A stretch of 64,000 bases of DNA from DATHZQ01 sp963823505 (GTDB lineage: Bacteria; Actinomycetota; Acidimicrobiia; Spongiisociales; UBA5794), in the NCBI GenBank assembly GCA_963823505.1, contig CAWGLY010000006.1, forward strand, positions 248,001-312,000. Direction: 5' to 3'. Shown one piece after another: positions 1-8,105 of the stretch. The position numbers were made by a program, and so were the translations under genes. Position 1 is the first letter of the stretch, and each line of letters opens with the position of its first letter. The notes beneath the pieces are model-generated. The model worked only from the letters and a program-made list of their open reading frames with translations. It searched no databases and was not told the origin of the DNA.

Positions 1-406
1 TTCGCTGTCCATAGGCGACACCGTGGTGGGCCATCTCCTCCCTGTTCCATCCGTACCCGACGCCGAACAGGAACCGACCGCCCGAGATCGTGTCGAGCGA
101 CGCCACCTGTTTCGCCAACCAGATGGGGTCGCGTTGGGCCACCAGGGTGATGGCGCTGCCGAGCTTCAGCTTGGTTGTGGCCGCGGCGGCAGCCGCCAGC
201 GCAACAAACTGATCGTGGGTTCGCCAGTAGTGCTCCGGCAGCGGTGGTGCGCCCTTCCTGCCGCCCCACGGAGTCGTGCGTGCCGTTGGGATGTGGCTGT
301 GCTCCGGGAACCACATCGATTCAAAACCCCGCTCCTCGAGGGCAATGGCAAGCGCAACCGGCTGGATCGTCGTATCGGTGGGGAAGATGGCGGCGCCAAC
401 GTGCAT
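1..406 (-). CDS. LLM-class F420-dependent oxidoreductase (partial, C-terminus off window)
   Basis: This is the N-terminal ~135 residues of a luciferase-like TIM-barrel oxidoreductase; the rest runs off the left edge. The protein begins MHVGAAIFPTDTTIQP, the usual first beta strand of the family, followed by ERGFESMWFPEHSHIP, a stretch LKLGSAITLVAQRDP, and the family signature SGGRFLFGVGYGWNREE near residues 106-122. These features match the TIGR03619-like F420-dependent group, which uses coenzyme F420 (sometimes FMN) for hydride transfer on unknown substrates. I chose the ATG because homologues start at this strand and no earlier start codon lies in frame nearby. No strong ribosome binding site is visible. 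Substrate unknown. Confidence 0.85.
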   Translation of the reverse strand, partial: MHVGAAIFPTDTTIQPVALAIALEERGFESMWFPEHSHIPTARTTPWGGRKGAPPLPEHYWRTHDQFVALAAAAAATTKLKLGSAITLVAQRDPIWLAKQVASLDTISGGRFLFGVGYGWNREEMAHHGVAYGQR

Positions 407-558
407 CGAGCCATCATTGCAGACCTGCTGACGTGCAGGATCGAGCCCCGCCGGCTCTCCTGCCGGTCAAGCGAAGGGAACCGTGCTGACAACCCGGCCA
501 ATGCATCGAGAACCCTCACCAACGTCCCGGCGGGGTACGCCTGGTGAACTCGGGACGG

Positions 559-2343
559 TCAGCTCGCGAAGGGAGCGATCTCCTGGACGCCGCCATCCAC
601 CGTCAGCTCCCAGGCCGTCGCACCGTCCTGGGAACGGAGCACGGACGCCGGGTTCATGTACCTGACGGTGACGTCCTCAGGCGCGATGCCGCAGTCGACA
701 AACTCCCATATCGAGTAGTTGCGCTCCCCCTCGTCGACCACCACCTCAGAGAAGTCGCACCCGACAAACCGCACCGGCGCCATCGGGTCGAGGGCATGGC
801 GGGTGAGCTGGATCACGCTGCCACCGGTGTCGATGTTCTCCCAGAGTTGGAGCTCCGTGCCGCCGTCGCCGGAGGGCCGTCCGACGGCGTGAGACTGGAC
901 CGCGATGTCGGAGCCCTCCCGGTAGTCGTTGGCACGCAGGACGATGTCGCGATAGACGTACGAGTTGCTGTACGCACCGTGGGCGATGCCGGGCCGGTCG
1001 TTCATGTAGCCGATGAAGCGCTCGATGATGTGGGAACCGGTGGTGTTCTGCCATACGAAGATGCCGTGCCCTGCGTTGTTGTGGGCGATGTTGTCGTGGA
1101 AGATCCACACCGCCTTCTCCGTCCCGGGCCACCGGAAGCCGGAGTTGCTGGCTCCGTACGCCTGCACGCCGACCGCGACCGAACCAACGACGGAGTTGTT
1201 CTCACCGTCTGCGAGGTTGAAGGCGGAATCCCTGCGGTCGCCGGTCCGCACCAGGGCGGCCACCGCTCGCTCGTACAGCACTTCGTTCGAGGCGTTGCTC
1301 GGACCCTCACGAGAGCGGGGGTCCCACCAGTATGCGGCATTGGCCGTGTTGTAGGTGATGGTGTCGCGGAAGGTGATCCCGTGGGAGGCGTGGGGGACAA
1401 ACCCGTGGTTATCCGCATCGCGGATCACTACGCCCTCCACGATCGTGCCCCTGGAGCCGTCGCCGTTGTGGTGGAAGTGGATGCCGTACCTGCCGGTGAT
1501 GTCGGCCCCGACCGGCCGCTCCTCAGCACCCTGGGACCGGGAACCGCCCCGCAGTTCACCAAAGGCAGGAGCCACGTAGCGCACTGCCACGAAGCGGATG
1601 CTCTGGGGCTGCGTCGACCGGATGAAGACGTGCGTCTTGCCCTCCGGTGTCCCTTCGATGTGCACGTTCCTGGTCAGATTGAGCAGTTCGGTCGGGTAGC
1701 CGAGGTCGTTTGGCGGCGGCACGTCCTTGGGGCCGGTGACCGGGGTGAACGTGGTGTAGTCGCCTGCCGAGTTGGGGGCGGCGACGACCTCGTCGCCTTC
1801 CCACCCCGGACGCCACTCGTAGTCCCACGCCGGCTTCACGGCGCCCTGCAGATCGAGGCGACCGTCGCCGACCACCCACAGGCCGACATCCGACGCCACG
1901 GGATCCATCCCGCCGCCCACAAAGGCATCTTCGTCGATCCCGACGAACCGCAATGTGTGGTCGATGGCCGCACTCTCTGGCCTCATGTGCAGCGTCCCGC
2001 GCACGATCACGTTGCCGCCAGACTCAACCGTCGTCGGCACCGCGGGGTCGAAAGCCCACACCTCGCCGGCCGGAACCTCGAAGCCGGCGGGGAAGCCCTC
2101 GGTACCGCTGAGAATCCGATCCACTCCTGCCAGCGATTCCGTCGGCGCATACGTTGCCGCCGGAGCTGCGGTCGTAGTGGTCGCTTCAGGGACCGTCGTG
2201 GAGGATCCCCCGACCGCTGCCGGCGTGGTGCTGGGCGGTGAAGAATCAGCAGCAGCCGGCACGTCGGTCGACGTGTCGGCGGTACAGGCGCTTGCCACCA
2301 CCATGAGCGATAGCAGCGCGGACGCGAGTCGGGTCTTCGACAT
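559..2343 (-). CDS. Secreted lipoprotein with G8-like and right-handed beta-helix domains
   Basis: A 594-residue predicted surface lipoprotein. The signal peptide MSKTRLASALLSLMVVASAC ends in a lipobox cysteine (residue 20). A Ser/Thr/Pro/Ala-rich linker to about residue 70 probably spans the cell wall. Residues ~85-170 look like a G8 domain, with strands such as NVIVRGTLHMRPES and DGRLDLQGAVKPAW. The remainder is a parallel beta-helix with GRYGIHFHHNGD, NHGFVPHASHG and NTANAAYWWDP, an arrangement reminiscent of animal CEMIP/TMEM2 hyaluronan-binding or hyaluronidase proteins. The open frame extends further upstream, but the lipoprotein signal fixes the start. It is divergent from the exporter operon at the edge of the polysaccharide island, so a glycan-binding or glycan-cleaving role is plausible but inferred. 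No catalytic residues are proven. Confidence 0.8.
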   Translation of the reverse strand: MSKTRLASALLSLMVVASACTADTSTDVPAAADSSPPSTTPAAVGGSSTTVPEATTTTAAPAATYAPTESLAGVDRILSGTEGFPAGFEVPAGEVWAFDPAVPTTVESGGNVIVRGTLHMRPESAAIDHTLRFVGIDEDAFVGGGMDPVASDVGLWVVGDGRLDLQGAVKPAWDYEWRPGWEGDEVVAAPNSAGDYTTFTPVTGPKDVPPPNDLGYPTELLNLTRNVHIEGTPEGKTHVFIRSTQPQSIRFVAVRYVAPAFGELRGGSRSQGAEERPVGADITGRYGIHFHHNGDGSRGTIVEGVVIRDADNHGFVPHASHGITFRDTITYNTANAAYWWDPRSREGPSNASNEVLYERAVAALVRTGDRRDSAFNLADGENNSVVGSVAVGVQAYGASNSGFRWPGTEKAVWIFHDNIAHNNAGHGIFVWQNTTGSHIIERFIGYMNDRPGIAHGAYSNSYVYRDIVLRANDYREGSDIAVQSHAVGRPSGDGGTELQLWENIDTGGSVIQLTRHALDPMAPVRFVGCDFSEVVVDEGERNYSIWEFVDCGIAPEDVTVRYMNPASVLRSQDGATAWELTVDGGVQEIAPFAS

Positions 2344-2533
2344 CGAGAACAGTGCGCTGGACCTATCTTCTGGCCAAGACGTGGAGGGTAGTATCGGCAC
2401 TTGGATAAGGCGCTCGCGCGCGACGACGCCGCACATCCACTCGAGAGGTTCCGCCGGTAGGCTGCTGCCCTCGGAGCGATGGCGGAGTCCAACGTCACGA
2501 CGGGGCCTCGGGGGACAAGGAAAGCGACTCGCC

Positions 2534-3613
2534 GTGATCAGCAACGCCCAATCGAGCATCGTCGTCGACAACGTCGGCAAGACGTACTTCCCATCGCCAC
2601 CGTGGATGAAAGCGATGGTGCGCACGAACATCACCGAACCGGTCGTCGCCCTGGAGGGGATCGACTTCAAGGTCAACGCGGGGGAGATCGTGGCAGTCGT
2701 GGGCCCGAACGGCGCGGGCAAGACCACGACCTTCCGCATTCTCGTAGGACTGACCACTCCGACGGCAGGCAGCGCCACCATCATGGGCTACGACACCACC
2801 CGCCAATCCACCGCAGTGCGGGCATTGGTCGGTTGGATGCCTGGTGACGACCGCAGTCTGCTCATGCGCCTCACCTGCGCAGAGAATCTCCGCTTTCACG
2901 GACGGCTTCAAGGCATGAAGCCCAAGGGCCTCGACCGCAGAGTCAAGGAAACCCTCGAATTGGTCGGCATGGGACATGCCGCCAAGAAGACGATTTTTGC
3001 CCTTTCTGCCGGCATGCGCGCTCGCATCCAGCTGGCGAGAGCGTTGCTGCACGATCCCAAGGTGTTGATCCTCGACGAGCCGACCAGTGCGGTCGATCCC
3101 GTGGCAGCTCACGACCTTCTCAACCTCATCATGGGTGTCGTCGAGGAGCGGCAGCTTGCGGCTCTGCTGTCTTCGCACCGCCTCGAAGAGATCGAATCTC
3201 TTCACAGCCGGATGATCCTCCTCGATCGTGGTCAGATCCGATACGACGGCGACCTCGACACGATGCGGAACCGCCTCGACCGACCTTGCCTCCAGATCCG
3301 GTTCACCAACGACGATGCCGCCGGCCGGGCAGCCAAGACCCTTGACGCAAGCGGGATCGCCGAGTCCGTCTCGATGGACGGCGACGGCATGGTGCGCATC
3401 ATCCTCGGGCACGGGACGGCCCAAGGATCTGTGCTCAACGAGCTCGACGGCCACCTGATACCCGAGATCGTGCACTTCGAGGAGGTTCAGCGTCCGCTAC
3501 GCGATCTGCTCACCGAGATCTACGACAACGCCTTGGAAACCGGCGGCAAGACCACAGACGAGAAGCGGCGCAACCGCCGGCAAGGCGCTGGCCGTGTCCG
3601 GCAACGGCGCTGA
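2534..3613 (+). CDS. ABC-2 type exporter, ATP-binding subunit
   Basis: A 359-residue ABC ATPase that would energise the membrane protein encoded 12 nt downstream. Visible motifs are Walker A GPNGAGKTT, a degenerate signature LSAGMRARIQLARAL (LSAGM instead of LSGGQ), Walker B VLILDEPTSAVDP and a switch histidine in LLSSHRLEEIE. About 100 residues follow the nucleotide-binding domain, as in DrrA-type and polysaccharide exporters. The start is a GTG preceded by AAGGAAAG; the open frame continues far upstream, but homology begins only at IVVDNVGKTYF. The next genes are the permease and a glycosyltransferase on the same strand, suggesting export of a glycan or glycolipid; the substrate is not readable from sequence. 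Confidence 0.9.
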   Translation: MISNAQSSIVVDNVGKTYFPSPPWMKAMVRTNITEPVVALEGIDFKVNAGEIVAVVGPNGAGKTTTFRILVGLTTPTAGSATIMGYDTTRQSTAVRALVGWMPGDDRSLLMRLTCAENLRFHGRLQGMKPKGLDRRVKETLELVGMGHAAKKTIFALSAGMRARIQLARALLHDPKVLILDEPTSAVDPVAAHDLLNLIMGVVEERQLAALLSSHRLEEIESLHSRMILLDRGQIRYDGDLDTMRNRLDRPCLQIRFTNDDAAGRAAKTLDASGIAESVSMDGDGMVRIILGHGTAQGSVLNELDGHLIPEIVHFEEVQRPLRDLLTEIYDNALETGGKTTDEKRRNRRQGAGRVRQRR

Positions 3614-3625
3614 GGGGGAACGACA

Positions 3626-4483
3626 ATGACCACCGATACCACAACGCCGGTGCAGCAACGCATCTCCACCGCGGATCGCTCCCGACCGGGGACATGGTCG
3701 ACGCTGCTGGCGTTCTTGCGTGTGCAATTCGTGGAAGAAATCAGCTATCCGATGACGCTGGTGTTCATGACGTTGCGCAGCCTGATGCCGCTGGTCCTCT
3801 CATTCTTCATCGGCCAGCTCATCAGCGACGGCCGGGTGGGCAGCGACTACCTGACGTTCGTCGCCATCGGCTTGAGCTGCACGGCGATGGTCCAGGGAGC
3901 TCTCGTCGGCTTTGGCGGCATTCTCCAGGCCGCTTTCCAACGCGGCACCCTGGAGACGTACCTCGTCGAGCCTGTCCCGTGGACGGTGCTGCCGATCGCG
4001 ATGAACACCTGGGCGATCTTCCTCGGGCTCTTCAACGGGACTGCGCTCTTTGTTCTCGGGGCGCTCCTCGGCGCCAACTACGAGCTTGGCCAGATCCCGG
4101 CATTTGTCCTGCTTGTCTTTCTCGGTCTCGTCGCCACGATGGCGATCGGCATCATGTCTGCAGCCGTGCTGATGTTGACCCTGAAGTCCCAACCGCTCCT
4201 GCAGCTCTACGCCATGGCGGCGAGCCTGCTGGCCGGCTCGGTGTTCTCGGTGTCGCAGCTTCCGTCTTGGCTGGAAGCGATCTCGTGGCTCATCCCGCAG
4301 ACTTATCTCATCAACGGTTCACGGTCGTTGCTCATGGCCGATCCTGGATCGTTCGAGATCTCGTTCAGCACCGCGGCGATCGTGCTCACCCTGTTCAGCG
4401 TCGTGTTCTTCCCCCTGGGCCTGTGGCTGTTCCGCCGGGCACTGGAATTCGCACGCACGATGGGCATGCTCAGCGGGTATTGA
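3626..4483 (+). CDS. ABC-2 type exporter, membrane subunit
   Basis: A 285-residue inner-membrane permease with about six hydrophobic helices, the last formed by TAAIVLTLFSVVFFPLGLWLF near the C-terminus. Its features match the ABC-2 family: a cytoplasmic N-terminal stretch, an amphipathic lead-in FLRVQFVEEISYPMTLV, and the conserved late motif SWLIPQTYLINGSRSLL before the final helix. A GAGGGGGAA ribosome binding site sits 5 nt before the ATG. It lies 12 nt after the ATPase gene and 4 nt before a glycosyltransferase gene, so all three are very probably one operon. Function: transmembrane passage for the substrate of the upstream ATPase, probably a polysaccharide precursor or lipid-linked glycan (inference from context). 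Confidence 0.9.
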   Translation: MTTDTTTPVQQRISTADRSRPGTWSTLLAFLRVQFVEEISYPMTLVFMTLRSLMPLVLSFFIGQLISDGRVGSDYLTFVAIGLSCTAMVQGALVGFGGILQAAFQRGTLETYLVEPVPWTVLPIAMNTWAIFLGLFNGTALFVLGALLGANYELGQIPAFVLLVFLGLVATMAIGIMSAAVLMLTLKSQPLLQLYAMAASLLAGSVFSVSQLPSWLEAISWLIPQTYLINGSRSLLMADPGSFEISFSTAAIVLTLFSVVFFPLGLWLFRRALEFARTMGMLSGY

Positions 4484-4487
4484 TCGG

Positions 4488-5612
4488 ATGCCGCGGCCGC
4501 AGGCGAGCGAGGAACGCCAGCTCCCGACAGTTCTCTTCGTCGCAACTCCTGCAGCGCTCGGCGGGTCGAACCGGAGCCTCATCACCGTCCTGGGCGGTCT
4601 CGAGGGTCGCGCCAGGCGGGTACTTGCCGCCCCAGGATCCGGGACGTTCGCCGATCTCGTGCGGGAAGAGCACCTGGCCGACGAGTACGTCAACCTCCCC
4701 CGCAAGCCCCTCCACCCCATGGATCGCGTGTTGCGGCTCCTGGCGGGCTTCCGCGTCGGCTGGTGGGCGCTCCGGAATCGCAAGCGGCTGACGGCCATCC
4801 ATGCCAACGCATTGACCGGTCTCAACCTGGCCGCGCTCGGCGCTGTGCTCAGCCGGAAACCGACCGTGCTCTGGATCCACGATCCTGTCGGTTCCAGGTG
4901 GGGAGCCCGGCTCGGGCCCATCCTGCGCAAGCTGCTCCCCAACCTCCGCATTGCTGCAGTCTCCGCGACGGCAGAAAGCATCGCCGTCGAGAACGGCTTG
5001 TGCGACGAGGGGACCGCGACCATCGTTCCGAACCCCATCGACCCGGCCGAGATCCTCGCCGCAGAACGGCGAGACGGGCAGCTGCCGCTTCACGTCGGCT
5101 ACGTCGGTGGGGCGAGCATCCGGAAGGGATTCGACCTCCTCCCGACGATCATCGACGCCACCATGGACCTGCCGATCGTGTGGAAGTTGTATGTCTTCTT
5201 GGAGCCGCAGCCGGAGAACGCCGACGTGTGGAAGGAGCTCGAGCGCTTCTCACGGGATCGTGTCGACCCGGTAGGCAAGCTCTCCGACGTCGGCAGGGTG
5301 TACGGCGACCTCGACATCGTCTTCATTCCCTCCCGGGCCGAGTCCTTCTGCCGCGTCGCCGCCGAGGCGATGCTGAATCGGCTCCCGGTCGTCGGCAGCG
5401 ACATCGATCCGCTCCTGGCCCTGCTGGGCGATGACGAAGCCGGGTTGATCTTCCCGAACGAGGACGTCGATGCTGCGGTGGCGGCACTGCGCAGGGTGGT
5501 TGCCGACCCCGATCTGCGATCACGCCTCGGCGAGGCAGGCGCACGGCGGGCCGCACGGTTCTCCCCAGACGCGATCACGAACGAGCTGGCGAAGCTCTAC
5601 GGCATCGGCTGA
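4488..5612 (+). CDS. GT4-family glycosyltransferase
   Basis: A 374-residue GT-B fold glycosyltransferase. The N-terminal Rossmann domain starts with TVLFVATPAALGGSNRSL, typical of the acceptor-binding half. The C-terminal nucleotide-sugar domain contains LHVGYVGGASIRKGFDLL and the E-x7-E type element FIPSRAESFCRVAAEAMLNR, followed by LPVVGSDIDPLLALLG. It lacks transmembrane segments and should act at the cytoplasmic face, adding a sugar to a lipid-linked intermediate. It is the third gene of the exporter operon, starting 4 nt after the permease stop, which links its product to the exported molecule. Donor and acceptor are not predictable from sequence. Confidence 0.88.
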   Translation: MPRPQASEERQLPTVLFVATPAALGGSNRSLITVLGGLEGRARRVLAAPGSGTFADLVREEHLADEYVNLPRKPLHPMDRVLRLLAGFRVGWWALRNRKRLTAIHANALTGLNLAALGAVLSRKPTVLWIHDPVGSRWGARLGPILRKLLPNLRIAAVSATAESIAVENGLCDEGTATIVPNPIDPAEILAAERRDGQLPLHVGYVGGASIRKGFDLLPTIIDATMDLPIVWKLYVFLEPQPENADVWKELERFSRDRVDPVGKLSDVGRVYGDLDIVFIPSRAESFCRVAAEAMLNRLPVVGSDIDPLLALLGDDEAGLIFPNEDVDAAVAALRRVVADPDLRSRLGEAGARRAARFSPDAITNELAKLYGIG

Positions 5613-5615
5613 CCG

Positions 5616-5630
5616 GCCGGCACTACCGGC
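5616..5630. terminator. Short hairpin between convergent genes (weak terminator candidate)
   Basis: GCCGG-cactA-CCGGC type inverted repeat immediately after the glycosyltransferase stop codon and before the convergent sulfotransferase gene. The stem is only 5 bp and no T-run follows, so termination here is tentative. Confidence 0.3.
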
Positions 5631-5669
5631 GACCAGCGCGGTGTCCGAACCACAAGGTGAGAGACCGGG

Positions 5670-6629
5670 TCAGGTGCTGATGAGTCGAGATCGCAGCTTC
5701 TTTGCGCGAGGCGCCACCTGAGCCCCAAGGCGCTTGCCCTGCCATGCCAGCGCGGCCCACATCACCTTGCCGCGGAGCGCAGGCGTCAACTTGGCCCCGC
5801 TCACCTCGTAGCCCGTGGACGCAAGGAGATCGCCTGCAATGGCCTCGAAGAGCACCACGTCGTCTGGCGCCATCTGGCGCCGCCAGTCCCGCATCCCCTT
5901 GGTGATCGGCTTGGCCAGGTTTTGGAACGCATCGGGGTGTGGTGTCGAGGCGGCAAACTCCTTGCCCTTCTGGTGGAAGTCCAGCATGGCCGGCTCGAAT
6001 GGCAGCCCCAGAAAGGCACACAGCTCCCTCGTGGTGCTCTCCGGATCGTCGACCATGTCCTCGTAGCGAACCTCCCGGTATCGCTGCGGCCCCAGCCGCT
6101 CGCCGGAGGCCCGGCCCCGTCCCACGCGGGATCTCCAGTAGTGAGCCGCGTCTGCGACCGTGCTCGGCCCCCACTCCGACCGATCGACGTAGGCAAGCGC
6201 CACATCTCGCCCGTCCCGGATGATGTGGACGAACTTCGCCTCGGGGAACACCTCACCCAGCAGATCGAGCTGAATGACGTATCCCGGCGTCTTGTCGCCG
6301 TAGAGGCTCTTTCCCTGCGTCTCGGCGTAGCGGGCGTAGACGGCCCGTACAGCATCGGCGTACGTCGCCGGTGCCGCCGTCTCGAGCGCCGTGCGGACCG
6401 CAGCCTCGTCGAGTCCCTGCCGGACGAAGTTGGAATTCGCATACAAGTCGGCAATCAGCTGTTCGGTGTCGAAGGAAGGCCCGGCTTCGTAGACGTCACG
6501 TTTGTGCGCCAGCGGAGCGACGAAGTGGGCTTCGTGGGTCATCGCCAGCTTCGAGTGTGCGTCGAACACGTTGCGGAACAGCGTGGTCCCGGAGCGTCCG
6601 CTTCCTACGAAGATGGGAAACACTTGCAT
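5670..6629 (-). CDS. PAPS-dependent sulfotransferase family protein
   Basis: A 319-residue sulfotransferase. The N-terminus PIFVGSGRSGTTLFRNVFD is the 5'-phosphosulfate-binding loop (GxxRSGTT), and FVHIIRDGRDVALAYVDRSE is the 3'-phosphate-binding element (RDGRDV). A conserved LRYEDMV-like segment appears as REVRYEDMVDDPESTTREL. The family transfers sulfate from PAPS to a hydroxyl or amine, often on carbohydrate. It sits 27 nt after the SGNH-like gene and is probably the last gene of that cassette. With a second, unrelated-looking sulfotransferase 5 kb away, it suggests the island makes a sulfated glycan. No signal peptide is visible, which fits a cytoplasmic enzyme using cytoplasmic PAPS. Confidence 0.88.
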   Translation of the reverse strand: MQVFPIFVGSGRSGTTLFRNVFDAHSKLAMTHEAHFVAPLAHKRDVYEAGPSFDTEQLIADLYANSNFVRQGLDEAAVRTALETAAPATYADAVRAVYARYAETQGKSLYGDKTPGYVIQLDLLGEVFPEAKFVHIIRDGRDVALAYVDRSEWGPSTVADAAHYWRSRVGRGRASGERLGPQRYREVRYEDMVDDPESTTRELCAFLGLPFEPAMLDFHQKGKEFAASTPHPDAFQNLAKPITKGMRDWRRQMAPDDVVLFEAIAGDLLASTGYEVSGAKLTPALRGKVMWAALAWQGKRLGAQVAPRAKKLRSRLIST

Positions 6630-6656
6630 GATCGTGTGCCGCCGGACCGCAACCGG

Positions 6657-7667
6657 TCAGACTGCGAGACCCTTCTCCGAGAGGATCCTGTAGACCTCGG
6701 CGCCGATCGGCGCCATACGATCCACAGGGAAGTGGGCGAAGTCCACCTGCTCGTCGACCCCCGTGCTCTTCAGCAGACGGTCGATGTCGACGATCGGAAC
6801 GTCGATCTCGCGGGAGAGCTCGGCCAGCGCAATCGTGAACTCACGGCGCCGAACGCTGTGCGCCGTCTTCACCAGCTGGTAGTTGTGCGTCGGGTTGGCG
6901 GGATCGACGACCATGGTGTTGAAGAAGAGGACCTCTCCACCGATGCGATCGCGGACCTCCTGCACGAGCCTGGCGTTGTTCTTGCGGAAGTCATCCACCG
7001 ACATGCGTCCCACCCGTTTGAAGTTCTGGCGGAACCAGTCGACCGCGCTCAAGTCGTCGAGTACCCGATCCAGGTCCTGGTTCAGCCACCAGCCTCCGGG
7101 GTCGGCGAGGAATCCAAGCTCGCGGTGGCGATACACCTGACGAGTCTCGTCTGAGGCAATGGACAGCACGACCACGTCCTTGTGGAATTCCCCAGCCGCC
7201 GGCAGGCCGTTGATGACGAACGTCGGCTCGAAGAACGTGGGCTCGAAGCTGTCCTCCGCCATCTTGAGCATCTGCACGGTCTCCGCGACGGCATCCGCCG
7301 GCAGGTCGTCCAACGTCTGCAGCATCTGGTCGGAGCGGTGACTGCCCGTGCCACCGCCGATGCGGGCGATGGCGAGCGTGCCCTTGATGCCCTCGCGCGC
7401 CAGCGGTGCCATCGTGAAGACCGCGGGCATGTCGCAGCCTCCCTTGAGGACGATGCCGCGCCGGGGCTCGGGGAAGTCGTCGGACTCGCTGATCACCACG
7501 GCGCTCTGCGTCGAGTACTGGACCCAGCCGGGACCGCTTTCCTTCGTGACCTCGTTGGACATCGACTTCACGTAGCGGTCGCGCACCCACCGTTCGATGA
7601 CGGTGCCCTCACCAAACACATTTCTCCACGTCTTCAGCGCTACGGCCGCAGGCTTTGGTACCGGCAT
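6657..7667 (-). CDS. SGNH-hydrolase-like protein of a three-gene cassette
   Basis: A 336-residue soluble protein. The C-terminal two thirds read as an SGNH/GDSL-like alpha/beta fold: KDVVVLSIASDETRQV as a core strand, VLFFNTMVVDPANPTHNY, VPIVDIDRLLKSTG, and a terminal DFAHFPVDRMAPIG that fits the block V D-x-x-H dyad. The expected GDS nucleophile block is replaced by IVLKGGCDMPAVF, with Cys-Asp where Ser is normally found, so activity is uncertain. It is related to the cassette's first protein (shared LSIA, VDIDRL and EVYRIL/EVVRIL elements). An AGGGGGAAA ribosome binding site precedes the ATG, which lies 9 nt after the lipoyl-like gene. Known SGNH relatives in polysaccharide loci O-acetylate or deacetylate sugars; that role here is inference. 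Confidence 0.65.
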   Translation of the reverse strand: MPVPKPAAVALKTWRNVFGEGTVIERWVRDRYVKSMSNEVTKESGPGWVQYSTQSAVVISESDDFPEPRRGIVLKGGCDMPAVFTMAPLAREGIKGTLAIARIGGGTGSHRSDQMLQTLDDLPADAVAETVQMLKMAEDSFEPTFFEPTFVINGLPAAGEFHKDVVVLSIASDETRQVYRHRELGFLADPGGWWLNQDLDRVLDDLSAVDWFRQNFKRVGRMSVDDFRKNNARLVQEVRDRIGGEVLFFNTMVVDPANPTHNYQLVKTAHSVRRREFTIALAELSREIDVPIVDIDRLLKSTGVDEQVDFAHFPVDRMAPIGAEVYRILSEKGLAV

Positions 7668-7676
7668 CGTTTCCCC

Positions 7677-8105
7677 CTAAAAATCCTCGTCGTCGCTGAC
7701 GACGTTGACGACCACCCGCATGGGTGTCGCGTTCTGCCAGTCCGCGGGTGTTCCCTCGAGCGCCTCGTCACCCGTGGTCACCACTGCAAGCAGAGCGCCG
7801 AGGGCGATCGCATCGCCTTCGCCTGCGACCACCTTGCGGAGAGTTCCCTGATCGGAGGACGTGATCGTCATCTCGACGTAGACCTTGCCCTCGCGAACCT
7901 CGAGGTCGTCCCGCAACTTCTTCTGGCGCCTTCCGGACAGCAACGTCGCCCTACCGGTGCGGCGCAGCACCGCGAACTCATCGATGGCGACGTCGCAGAG
8001 GTCGTCCCCGAAGACCACCGGATCGCCTTCACTCTTGTGCCAGCGCAGGACCTTGCCTCCCCGCATCGACTGGTCGTGCGTTGGCATCGTGACCTTCATG
8101 ATCAT
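7677..8105 (-). CDS. Degenerate biotinyl/lipoyl-like domain protein
   Basis: A 142-residue protein with the two halves of a biotinyl/lipoyl hammerhead: VTMPTHDQSMRGGKVLRWHK-EGDPVVFGD at residues ~5-34, and DQGTLRKVVAGEGDAIALGA followed by LLAVVTT at residues ~90-117. Between them lies an insertion of about 35-40 residues rich in Arg/Lys. In true carriers the hairpin holds an ETDKA-like motif with the modified lysine; here the equivalent is VAIDEFAVL, with no lysine. The protein therefore probably does not carry lipoate or biotin. Its start overlaps the preceding stop as ATGA, so it is translationally coupled. A scaffold or partner role for the flanking SGNH-like proteins is my inference. A second ATG two codons in is an alternative start. 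Confidence 0.6.
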   Translation of the reverse strand: MIMKVTMPTHDQSMRGGKVLRWHKSEGDPVVFGDDLCDVAIDEFAVLRRTGRATLLSGRRQKKLRDDLEVREGKVYVEMTITSSDQGTLRKVVAGEGDAIALGALLAVVTTGDEALEGTPADWQNATPMRVVVNVVSDDEDF

